Shown here piece after piece: positions 1 to 10,311 of a stretch of 64,000 bases of DNA (position 1 is its first letter; each line of letters begins with the position of its first letter). Both the position numbers and the translations under genes were made by a program. The notes under the pieces are model-generated. The model did no database searches, was not told the origin of the DNA, and saw only the letters and a list, made by a program, of their open reading frames with translations. This stretch comes from Phyto melanocephala (lineage: Eukaryota; Arthropoda; Insecta; Diptera; Rhinophoridae). Location of the stretch: contig OW799233.1 of assembly GCA_941918925.1 (NCBI GenBank), positions 85,318,055 to 85,382,054 of the forward strand. The letters run 5' to 3'.

Positions 1-227
1 TTTTTTTTTTTTTAATTTTTTTTTTTAATTTTTTTTAACATACATACGTAAATTTATAATTTTACTATGGAATGTTTTTATATATGTGTGTTTTTTATAT
101 GTTTGTACATACACACGTATTTCATATGGGATGAATGGTGATACAAACTACTGTTATTGCATGACTACACGTTGTGAAGGGTATATAAGATTCGGCACGG
201 CCGAATATAGCCCTCTTACTTGTTTGT
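1..227 (-). mobile_element. Family B repeat, head end (cut by left edge)
   Basis: A T-rich homopolymeric stretch leads into the conserved block with GGGATGAATGGTGATACAA and TGCATGACTACACGTTGTG, then GAAGGGTATATAAG and the hairpin ATTCGGC...GCCGAAT, ending in CTTACTTGTTT. This is the reverse complement of the family B head seen at 14412 and elsewhere, so the copy is on the minus strand and its tail lies outside the window. Confidence 0.85.
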
Positions 228-361
228 GCTTGAATTAATTTTATATCAAGTTTAACATTTTCGGTAACAGACATAAGAAGAATAGAAGGAGGCACGAGTA
301 CATATTGGCACGTATTTAAACCTGTTTTTGTTTTTCAGAAACACACACACATATTTACATA

Positions 362-1092
362 CACGCAAAGAAAAACCATGGTAACGACATGATCACGACG
401 GTCATATTATTTTTTCTAAAACAATATTAGGTTTTCGAAAACAAGTAATAGTTAATTTTGTTTCATTTCATCATATATTTTGTCACGATAATCAAGCATT
501 TGTTTGAATTGTATCATTTAATGTTTACTTTTCGTAAAAATTTCAAAATGGTTATCATTTAAAAATAGTATGATTTAAAAAAATTAATTTGACAAAAATA
601 ACATTATATTTTAAATCATTAAAAATTAAAAATAATCATTAAATAATAAGTGAAACAACAGTATGATTACATAATAATCAAGCTATGATAGTTTTTTAAT
701 AATAATTTGATTTCAACTGTTCTTCTTCTTGCTGAATAAATTTTTATTATTTTAAAAGTTTGAGATGTCAAAAAAATGAACAAAAATTTTGAAAAATTAA
801 AGAAAATTTAAAAATTACCGAGAAAATGTAAAAAAATATTGGGATACAAATTGAAATTAAATTGGTGAGTACACACAATATGTGTATGTTACAGTAAAAG
901 AAAGAATTTTCCGTAAAAAGGCAAATATTGTCGATATCAATGGTAGTCATATATATGATAATTGAATGATACTTAAATTAAACATAATAATGATAACTGG
1001 TAACCATTATTATTTTAAACATAATCATACAATTCAATCATAGTATGTTGCTCTTCGATTATGGTTACCACAACCATTTTTTTTTTTGCGTG
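362..1092. mobile_element. Putative inverted-repeat element (MITE-like)
   Basis: The stretch starts with CACGCAAAGAAAAA and ends with the rough inverse, TTTTTTTGCGTG, each flanked by TA as expected for a TA target duplication. A TGGTAAC motif is also present near both ends in inverse orientation. There is no convincing ORF. A related block of about 50 bases recurs at 54160-54215, so part of this is repetitive. The termini are short and A-rich, so the boundaries are tentative. Confidence 0.4.
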
Positions 1093-1369
1093 TACAAATG
1101 CACAAAAATAATACTTTCTGCAATAAATTTTTTTTAAGTTTAAGCCAGTGATGTGCATTCAACTGATTATGTGTTTGATGTATTTGATCTATTATTAAAA
1201 TTACATTAATAATTAAAACATTATCAGTACAATTTCATAAGTTTTTTTTCTAACTTGTTTTTTTTTTTGTCTTTAACCGATTTATTTTAAACTAAATCGA
1301 AAATTAAGATATTGTAAACGAATAAGTAATTAAATAAATGGGTGGGCCATTTGAAATTTTTATTTTGAA

Positions 1370-1590
1370 CCATACATGGGCATTTTGCAGTATTTTTTTT
1401 TTTACTGGTACTGCACTTCAATTTTCATTACCAGTATATTTTTACTGAAAAAAAATCAGTACTCAGTAAATTTTACTGATTACTGAAAAAAAAATTCAGT
1501 AATTAGTAAAGTTTACTAAATACTGAAAAAATTACAGTAATCAGTAAATTTTACTGATTACTGATAAGAATGCAGTATCGGGAGGTTTTT
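1370..1590. repeat. Subterminal CAGTAA / TTACTG repeat cluster, left
   Basis: Repeated ACTGATTACTGA and TCAGTAATCAGTAAA words, palindromic with one another, follow the sequence ATACATGGGCATTTTGCA. The same arrangement occurs at 6285-6500 after ATACATGGGCATACTGCA. Dense short subterminal repeats of this kind are typical of transposase binding sites at hAT element ends. They lie just upstream of hAT-like coding sequence at 1730, so this is probably the left end of that element. Confidence 0.6.
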
Positions 1591-1729
1591 ACTACCTAAA
1601 AAAAAAACAAGAATTATAAAACTAAGAATTTTCGTACTCAATATACGTTAATTAATTTTTGTATTTATTATTCACATTCTTATCATATTTTCTTAAACAG
1701 ATGCGGGCATAACTATTAATTCAGGTGAC

Positions 1730-1975
1730 TTGGCAAACTATCTCCAGGAAACAATTTTGTACCGGGCCGAACAACACACTAGCATAAATTGTCTGCATAA
1801 TCACAGTGCTATTAAAAACGTGTTTTTGAAATACAATACTCTTTTGCTTTCGTCTGCTCCTGTAGACAAATTGTTTTCTTTCGCTGGGATTGTGAATCGT
1901 TCCAGAAGACAAAAACTCAGTGATACAAATTTTGAAATGATTGTATTAAGAAAAGCCAATAATATTTTAAATCTT
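1730..1975 (+). pseudogene. hAT-like transposase C-terminal relic
   Basis: The frame encodes a stretch with NVFLKYNTLLLSSAPVDKLF followed by SFAGIV and RRQKLSDTNFEMIV. This matches the C-terminal dimerisation domain of hAT transposases, whose hallmark is [S/N]-[A]-[P]-V-E-R-[L/V]-F-S followed by a K/R-rich segment and RLSD.FE. The expected V-E-R-L-F-S is V-D-K-L-F-S here. No start or upstream catalytic region is visible in frame. The reading frame runs at 1979 into the tail of a family A repeat inserted in inverse orientation, which supplies the spurious last residues of the ORF. The probable other end of this hAT element now lies at 6285-6558 (see the inversion finding). Confidence 0.75.
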
Positions 1976-1978
1976 GTA

Positions 1979-3092
1979 TTTTTATACCCGCCACCAAAAA
2001 AATGGTGGGGGTATATTCATTTATTCATTCCGTTTGTAACACATCGAAATATCCATTTTAGACCCCATAAAGTATATATATTCTGAATCGGGGTTTGATT
2101 TTATGACGATCTAGCTATGTCCGTCCGTCTGTCCGTCTGTTGAAAGCACGATAGAGGTCGCACCGAAAAAGCTAGGGGGTTCAAATTTTGCCAGAATCTT
2201 TCTTATAGACAAGGTTTGTTTGGTATTGAAAATGGGCTAAATCGGAGTATTAGGAAGAGAGTTATAGCTCGTAAAGCAAGAGTAGGTCGAAAAAACCGTG
2301 TCCTTCGCACATCGAATAAAATTGAATTGTGTCCAGACGCATAAACGTAGAGTCATGAAACTTCGAATATATATTTATCGAGTCAAAAGAATATTTTTCC
2401 CTGAAAATCGCTTAAATCTATGAATTAGGAAAAGAGTTATAGATAAAAATGTACGAAAATTTATACCGCACAGTGTATATTTCAAATTTAAAACGTAATA
2501 AAACTGACAAAACTAAATGTACGATTATGAAGTTTTGCAAACATGGCTTCTTGGTCAAAGTCTTCGTTATAACGGAAAATAGATGTGCCATGCACAATTT
2601 TTTCTTTAAATTTTCTTAAAAATATATTAGTCATATATATTAGCATTTATTCATCTTACACTGCGCCATTTATTGTACTGTAGCTAAATATAAGATAAAG
2701 ATGATAAGATAGATGACTCTACTAGCAACTACTAGATGGCATGCTAACAACGTATGCTTATGTTCTCCTGAACGCCCATTTTTATAAAACTCTTTAATAT
2801 TTAAAAGCATCTCTCGATTACGTATCTTTCCACGATTCAAATTGAGTTAGTCTAAGATTGAGAAATGTCAAATGAAATGCAAGAAAAAAGTTGAAGTTTA
2901 GGTGTGGTTCACCTTCAACATGGGCCTTTAAAATTTAACCACCCTCTACAAAGAAAGTGATACATATTTTATTATAAAGAGATTATTCTATAGCGATTAA
3001 CAAAATAATAAATATTGTGCTTTAAATGTACATAAAATTGTTGGTGGGTATAAAAGATTCGGCACAGCCGAATATAGTGCTCTTACTTGTTT
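1979..3092 (-). mobile_element. Family A repeat, copy A1
   Basis: It runs from the tail hairpin (TTTTATACCCGCCACC...GGTGGGGGTAT) through the TATATATTCTGAA/GTCCGTCCGTCTGTCC block to the head, GGTGGGTATAAAAGATTCGG...CTTACTTGT, so it lies on the minus strand. At about 1.1 kb it is a strongly deleted copy. It shares the unusual internal segment AGCAACTACTAGATG...TCTATCTTATCATC with copy A2 (7985-8030, opposite orientation), which no other copy here shows. The two are therefore the closest relatives. The head flank is LINE coding sequence and the tail flank is the hAT relic. Confidence 0.9.
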
Positions 3093-5500
3093 TCATTGAT
3101 TAAAGATCTGATTTCATTAGAAAACCATGGTTTCTCATTTTTAATAGTTTTAGTTTTAACCAATAAATACTTATCATATAAATATTGAATGTGACGGTGT
3201 AAAAAAATAAGCTGCTCATCCACAGTAGGGATTAAGAATGTATGATTCCATGGTATTGACGTTAGATATGTTTCTAGTGATTGAAAATCTATATTTTTAA
3301 AATCTCTGAACGTTAGAGTATGTTCTTGTGCTGTTGTTTTAAAATCATATGATAAAAAAAAAAGTAACAGTGCTATATTCGGCCGAATCTTATATACCCT
3401 TCACAACGTGTAGTCATGCAATAACAATTGTTTGTATCACCATTCATCCCATATAAAATACGTGCATACGTACACGTTAGAATAAATGTGGCATCGAATC
3501 CCAGCTGAGCCAAAAAAATTTTATTTTATTTTATTTAATATATTATTTATATTTTATTATTTTTTTTATATTTTTTTTAAATTTTTTTAAAAAATTTTTT
3601 TAGAAAAATTTTTTTAGAAAAATTTTTAAAAAATTTTTTTAAATTTTTTTTTAAATTTTTTTAAATTTTTTTTTTTGTAGTTTTTTTTATTATTTTTTTC
3701 TTATTTTTAATATTTTTTTTTTGGTAATTTTTTTTGTTTGGTATGTTTTTTACATGTATGTATGTTGTTGTTGTAATTGTGAAAAAAAACGAGGTGGTCG
3801 TGGTTTTTTGCTCATATCTCAGAAAGTTATGGGGCGATTGTGCTGAATTTCAATAGCGATTCATTCCTGAATATTTCCAAGAGATTGATACCATTTACAG
3901 ATCTGAGGAACATATAGTTGCTTCTAAAAGTTGATTTCAACCAACACACGGACAGACGGGCAGACGGATAGACGGTCAGGGCTTAATCGACTCCTCTATT
4001 CATAAGCTTTCAGAAAATATATACTTTATGGGGTCGGAAATGAAAATTGTAGAAATTACAAACGGAATGACAAAGCTATATACACCCTTGTGCACCACAG
4101 GTGAAGGGTATAATAAGATCATGTTTTGAGAAAACAGAAGCGGAAAGTTGGTCAAATAATTAAGTACGAGAAATATTATCCACAAAACAAAGATCAAGTA
4201 GAGTACTTGTTCTGGCTGTAAAATGTGTTGGTATAAATTAATTTATTAAAGTCAAACCAATGGCACACATTTCGTCCATTAAACGATGGTCAATTAAAAT
4301 ATTAACATTGAAATCTCCAGTTAAAATAATATCTGTGTAACCAAGAGTAAGCGATATCTTATCCAAAAAAAGCATAACATTGACTTGTTTATTAGGTCTG
4401 TAAATTGTACCCAGTAGAAGTTTTTGGTGATTATTAAAAATTTCAAGAGATAAATATTCTAGTTTTTTATTATTTATGGTGGATTCATCATTAAAAATAC
4501 TTATTTCTCTGTAACAATCATTAATTTCCTGATCAACAATTCCATCATTAACTTCATTTTCATTTGTAGATTTGCATTTTAAATTGCATGAAACTGATGA
4601 TTTTACATATATGGCAACTTCTCCAGCGTTTGAAAATCTATCACATCGAAACAGACGATATCCTCTCAATTTGAAGTTGTTATCATTGATATCTATACGA
4701 AACCATGTTTCCGTAACACAGATTACGTCCAAGCCAGACTTCTCAAAGATAATTTGAAATTCGTCCATTTTATTGTTTAGACTTTGGGCATTTATATGGC
4801 ATATATTTAAGCCAGTGGTTCTTCTACAAAGTATTCGGATCATAGTGTAAAGGTTTTCTCTAGAACTAACTCTACATTATAAGATTGTAAAACCATAGTT
4901 GAGAACAAATGTTTTATAAACAATGCAAGCACAATCAGAAAATATATTTGATTTTATACAAAGGTAGTTTATGAAAATAGATTTAAAAATTGTTTTATGG
5001 AATGTATGATTTAAAATGTAACAGTGATCTAAAAAAACAAACGATTTTATTTTAATAGATGCATCTAATATGATTGTATTAATAGATAATTTGAATAGAG
5101 TGACGAAAATTATTGTTGTGATAAACAGGCATTCCTCCATCAGCAGCATACTGCCAGTGAAACATCAGATGTAAGGCTTTTAGGTCTGTAATGCATATTG
5201 AATCGTCACCTTCTATTTTCTTAATATAAACAATATCTCTATTTGTAAATGCTGTTGATATTATTTTATTTTTTCTTAAACGATGGGCTTGAAGAAATAT
5301 ACTGTAGTTTTCAGGCGTAAGATTTTCATTAACGTAGAAAGGACTAGTACTATCAAATCCAATAATATTTAAACGTAAAACATCTTTTGTAGATTTTATA
5401 TAAGATGTTATTGTTTTAAGCACAAAGTTTCTCTCATACGGGCATTTGAATTTAATAATAACAGCAGGATCAGAAACGTTTTTATTAGATTTTTTTGTAA
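3093..5500 (-). pseudogene. Non-LTR retrotransposon (LINE), 5' half: ORF1 end and endonuclease
   Basis: Read on the minus strand, ORF1 C-terminal sequence comes first (about 5500-5079, including FYVNENLTPENYSIF and HRLRKNKIISTAFTNRDIVY, typical of the nucleic-acid-binding ORF1 of Jockey/CR1-group LINEs). An apurinic-like endonuclease domain follows from 4843, with motifs LNICHINAQSL, DVICVTETWF, LLLGTIYRP and ILTGDFNVN. Endonuclease coding continues to about 4114 (PTHFTARTSTLLDLCF, SKHDL), is interrupted by a family B insert, and resumes at 3352 with TFRDFKNID and KPWFSNEIRSLINEN, stopping at copy A1. Frameshifts and the two insertions make it dead. The reverse-transcriptase half of what looks like the same element is at 8741-12120 on the opposite strand. 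Confidence 0.88.
3353..4113 (+). mobile_element. Family B repeat inside the LINE endonuclease region
   Basis: Head at 3363 (AGTAACAGTGCTATATTCGG), block GTAGTCATGCAATAAC, tRNA-like GGCATCGAATCCCAGC, long A/T homopolymer interior, then GGACAGACGGGCAGACGG, TATATACTTTATGGGGTCGG and the tail hairpin ACCCTTGTGCACCACAGGTGAAGGGT split around 4085-4110. Removing it brings LINE codons for HDLI next to YDFK with little or no loss, so it is a simple insertion. Confidence 0.88.
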
Positions 5501-5549
5501 TATTATTATTTCTTCAATGTTAACTGGGTGGCTTGCGTATTATTTATTC

Positions 5550-6190
5550 TTAAGGGTACCCATATAAAATAATCCAAAGGAGGCCATTTAACATCAAAAT
5601 TTCGGCTGATTAGTCAATATTATTCTCATGAATTTCTTAAAACGTTAATCGATGAGCAAAGCACGGTAAAACTCACCGTTGACCGTAACGGAGGTATCTT
5701 GCTCACTTTCGCAGAAAAATTACCCAATGACGACGCCTCACTAAAATCCATACCAAACAGTGTTTCGCCGGTGGATGCATTGGCATCTTAATAGTCACGT
5801 GTGGGTTCTCTGAACCCCATATTCGGAAAATTTGCTTATTGACATAACCACCGAGTTGAAAATGGGCTTCATCTGAAAATATGACTTTTCGGTAAAATTC
5901 TTTATCTGCTGCCAAACAATCTTTATCCCATTGCACAAAGCGAAAACTCCGATGCGTTTAGTCATAAGATTTCATAAGTAGTAAGACCAATTGAACTTTG
6001 AAAGCTTTTATACCGAAGACTTTATGAGAAATTATTACTAAAGACGTGCGAGAAATGTTCAGTTCATTAAAACGACGACGAGTTGATAGATGTTGTTGCA
6101 CATTCTCAGCCACAGCATCAATGTTTTCGATTGAACGCACTGGACGAGAACATACGGGTTGCTTTATTCAATAATGATCCATTTTCATGA
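5550..6190 (-). pseudogene. Tc1/mariner (IS630) superfamily transposase relic
   Basis: On the minus strand two ORF pieces (6140-5958 and 5936-5703) are in different frames. The first reads RSIENIDAVAENVQQHLSTR then LNISRTSL and AFKVQLVLL, matching the second helix-turn-helix and linker of fly IS630-type transposases. The second holds IFSDEAHFQLGGYVNKQ, RIWGSENPHV and HPPAKHCLVW, which includes the first catalytic aspartate. The last conserved block ends near 5650. The N-terminal DNA-binding part and the last catalytic residues are not recognisable, and at least one frameshift separates the pieces. No clear terminal inverted repeat was found around it. Confidence 0.85.
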
Positions 6191-6284
6191 ACACGCTTCA
6201 CAAATTAAAGCACAAACTGAAACGAAAGTCTAAAAAATTATAAAAATTAATGTTACTCTACATTTTAAATTCAAAGTAATTGGA

Positions 6285-6500
6285 ATTTCAAGATATACAT
6301 GGGCATACTGCATTTTTGTTTTACTGCAGCAAGCGTTTCAGTAATCATTAAATGCTTACTGGTAATGAAATATATTTTTCATTACCAGTAAATTTTTACT
6401 GATTACTGAAAAAAAAAATCAGTAATCAGTAAACTTTACTGATTACTAGATAAAAATTTCAGTATTCAGTAACTTTTACTGATTACTGAGTCACAGTTAC
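6285..6500. repeat. Subterminal CAGTAA / TTACTG repeat cluster, right
   Basis: ATACATGGGCATACTGCA followed by many copies of TCAGTAATCAGTAAA and TTTTACTGATTACTGA. This is the same composition as 1370-1590 and now in the same orientation. If the segment between copies A1 and A2 is turned back, the two clusters become inverted and could be the two ends of one hAT element. Confidence 0.6.
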
Positions 6501-6559
6501 GTATTTTTTTTTTGACAAGCTCAAAGCTTTGAGATATTTTTAAATTTAAATTGTTGAAT

Positions 6560-8740
6560 AACAAGTAAGAGCACTATATTCGGCTGTGCCGAATCTTTTA
6601 TACCCACCACCAATTTTGTGTACATTTAAAGCTCAATATTTATTTTTTTGTTAATCGCTATAATATAATCTCTTTATAATAAAATATGTATCACTTTCTT
6701 TGTAGAGGGTGGTTAAATTTTAAGGGCCCATGTTGAAGGTGAACCACACCTAAACTTCATTTTTTTTCTTGCATTTCATTTGACATTTCTCAATCTCAGA
6801 CTAACTCAATTTGAATCGTGGAAAGATACGCAATCGAGAGACGCTTTTAAATATTAAAGATTTTTATAAAAATGGGCTTTCAAATCAAAATGCATATTGT
6901 GCACTTCGTGATTATTTTAGTCAACAAAATCGTTCAAATTCGTCCACAATCGGGAGAATTGTAAAAAATATTTAAATTTCTGCAAAACAGGTCTGATAAA
7001 ATGTTAGAACATCTGTGAATGCCTTCTTAGTTCGTTGAATGGGAACCATTGCTGTTTTTTGCGATAGTGTGGCAAAATAGCAGTCAACCTCGACTCATCA
7101 TCATGCCCAACAATTGAGCATCAACAGTGTCATTGAAAATATGGACTTTCGGATCGAGGTGTGCCGCCTAGGTTGGGGGGGGGGGGCATTTGACCGATAT
7201 TTTGTTCCATACATAATTGAAGCATACACATATTATCATTATAAAAATAAATGATAATAATTTCATAATAATTTTATTCAAAATCAACATAGTCCCTCAA
7301 AATAAAACCACCCATTATAACTTCGGTATGCTAGTAAAATGTTTTGGTAAATTTAGTCTTTCAATGAAAGTGGCCGTTAAAATACGCGTGTCAATAAAGT
7401 TTCTGCTAATAAACATAACTTAGATATTTCAATATAGTCCTTAAGTATTCCAAAATCTTTATTCATAGAGAATTTACATGAATTTAAGAGGAAAGTTTTA
7501 TCCTCGAAATAGTGCTAATTTATTTTTGTTATCTTATGTTCTCCTGAAGTTATGCTCTATTAAAAATGGGAATTTAGGAAAATTTTGACCTAAGTAAAAA
7601 AAAAAATATCTCTAAACATTATAAACAATTTGTTTTCATGTACTGAGAATGTATATTTTGAATCACCGTGTGATAATAATATAAAAATATGTATCACTTT
7701 CTTTGTAGAGGGTGGTTAAATTGTAAGGGCCACAGGGTGATTCAAAATATACATTCTCAGAATTTTTCTAAAACGGGAAATTTATTAGTAAGATTTTGAT
7801 TTTTAAACTTCTATAACATTTTGCTTTTAAAAGATTTTCAAACGAAGTTTTGTATAATTTTGAAATTTGTTAGCCATTAGTACATGAAAATAAATTGTTT
7901 TTAATGTTGAGATAATTTTTTTTTTACTTAGGTCAAAATGTTCCTAAATTCCTATTTTTAATAGAGCATAACTTCAGGAGAGCATAAGCATCTAGTAGTT
8001 GCTAGTAGAGTCATCTATCTTATCATCTTTATCTTATATTTAGCTACAGTACAATAAATGGCGCAGTGTAAGATGAATAAATGCTAATATATATGACTAA
8101 TATACTTTTATAAAAATGTAAAGAAAAAATTGTGCATGGCACATCTATTTTCCGTTATAACGAAGACTTTGACCAAAAAGCCATGTTTGCAAACTTCAGA
8201 ATCGTACATTTAGTTTTGTCAGTTTTATTACGTTTTAAATTTGAAATATACACTGTGCGGTATAAATTTTCGTACATTTTTATCTATAACTCTTTTCCTA
8301 ATTCATAGATTTAAGCGATTTTCAGGGAAAAATATTCTTTTGACTCGATAAATATATATTTCATGACTCTACGTTTATGCGTCTGGACACAATTCAATTT
8401 TATTCGATGTGCGAAGGACACGGTTTTTTTTACCTACTCTTGCTTTACGAGCTATAACTCTCTTCCTAATATTCCGATTTATCCCATTTTCAATACCAAA
8501 CAAACCTTGTCTATAAGAAAGATTCTGGCAAAATTTGAGCCCCCTAGCTCTTTCGGTGCGACCTCTATCGTGCTTTCAACAGACGGACAGACGGACGGAC
8601 ATAGCTAGATCGTCATAAAATCAAGCCCCGATTCAGAATATATATACTCTATGGGGTCTAAAATGGATATTTTGATGTGTTACAAACGGAATGACAAAAT
8701 GAATATACCCCCACCATTTTTTTGGTGGCGGGTATAAAAA
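6560..8740 (+). mobile_element. Family A repeat, copy A2
   Basis: A full head (ACAAGTAAGAGCACTATATT, hairpin, TTTTATACCCACCACC) at 6560 and a full tail (GACGGACAGACGGACGGACA, TATATATACTCTATGGGGTC, GGTGGCGGGTATAAAA) ending at 8740. Inside is the deleted mariner-like module from about 6707, followed by a large fold-back (7533-7988). The head flank is the CAGTAA cluster and the tail flank is LINE coding sequence beginning NNAYARWKRF. Confidence 0.92.
7533..7988. repeat. Fold-back inside copy A2
   Basis: The outer arms start at TTATGTTCTCCTGAAGTTAT (7537) and end at its inverse near 7988, each about 110 bases and containing GACCTAAGTAAAAAAA / TTTTTTACTTAGGTC. A second, perfect 25-base inverted pair lies inside at 7643-7667 and 7736-7760, beginning CTGAGAATGTATATTTTG. 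The 68-base spacer between the inner pair contains a duplicated piece of family A (TATGTATCACTTTCTTTGTA and GAGGGTGGTTAAATT). Confidence 0.85.
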
Positions 8741-10311
8741 TAATGCGTATGCTAGATGGAAGAGATTTAAAACCACTGCACTTTATAATAATTTTAAAAT
8801 CTGCAGAAGAAATGTTAATCTTAAAATTAGAGTTGCAAAATCAAGGTTTTATGAAGAAAAGTTTCAATCAGCTATTTTCTCAAAAAAGAAATGGAGAGAA
8901 ATTAAATTGATGGATATCGTTAGTAAATATAATAACACAGAAAGTACAATTGATGTTATTCAATTAAATTCAGAATTTGCCTAAAGCTAATATCAATTTC
9001 TACAACTGTGCTGATGTCTTACCAAATTTCAATTTTATTCATACTACGAGGGAGGATGTACTAAAATCAATTTTAAGCATAAACTCAGATTCTGTAGTAG
9101 ACGATGGCGTCCATCCAAAATTTATTAGATTGATAATATCACATATACTTCCACAGATTGAACATTTGGTTAACACAATAATAACAACATCAAAATTTTC
9201 ATTAATGTGGAAATGTGCAAAAATAATACCTGTTCCCAAACCTGACAAGAATTATCGTCCAATTGCAATACTACCATTTTTGTCAAAAGTTGTTGAAAGA
9301 TTACTTCATGCGCAGAACACCCAATATTTGTGTGACAACAATCTGTTATCTGAAAGACAGTCTGGTTTTAAACCTAAACATGGCTGTATTTCTACACTCA
9401 TCGATGTTTCGGAAGAGTTACGTTCAAAAATGGACGATAATTTAGTATCATTTTTAGTTCTACTCGATCACTCTAAGGCATTTGATACCGTTGAACATAA
9501 TATACTTTGTCAAAAATTGAAATACATGTGCCATTTTTTAGACACTGCCGTTAAATTACTTCACTCTTATCTATGTGGTAGAAGTCAATTGGTATATTCT
9601 GGTTCGAAAAAATCAAATAGTTACTCAATCACTCGTGGTGCGCCACAAGGATCAATTCTTGGTCCACTATTATATACAATATACTCCAATGACTTACCGT
9701 ATAGACTTAACTACTGTGGAGTGCAGATGTACGCAGACAATGTACAACTTTTTATTAGCTGCTCGCCATCTAATATTAGTGAATGCATAAATAAATAAAA
9801 TCACGATCTCGACAACGTACTTCAATGGGCGTCAACAAATGGTCTTTGTCTGAATGCAAAAAAATCAAAAGGCAATGATGATAAGTAAACAAAATGATTT
9901 AAGGTATGCTATACCACCAATAATCATTGGTTGTTCTACTATCCAACTTGTTGAAAGTGCCAAAAATCTGGGAGTAACTTTTAATAATAACCTTTCATGG
10001 TCAAATCATGTTAATGCCATATGTGGAAAAGTACACACTATGCTCAGGAATCTTTGGACGACTCAGTATTTTACACCACTTGATATCCGCATGATGCTTG
10101 CCAAGACATAAGTATATACTACCCACTCTAATGTATGGATGTGAATTGTTTTCAAGTTGCGACTTAATGAACAGGAATAAACTTAAGGTTGCTTATAACA
10201 ATGTTGCATAGATATGTTTACGGACGTTCAAGATATAGTAGAATATCTCAGTTTTCATATCAAATTTATAATGTTTCGTTTGAAAATCTGTTAAAATGCC
10301 GTACACTATTA

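Noticed and set aside
1976..2086. C-terminal part of the ORF that begins at 1730
   Set aside because: After 1979 the frame runs through the tail of a family A insertion. Only the part before it is hAT-like.
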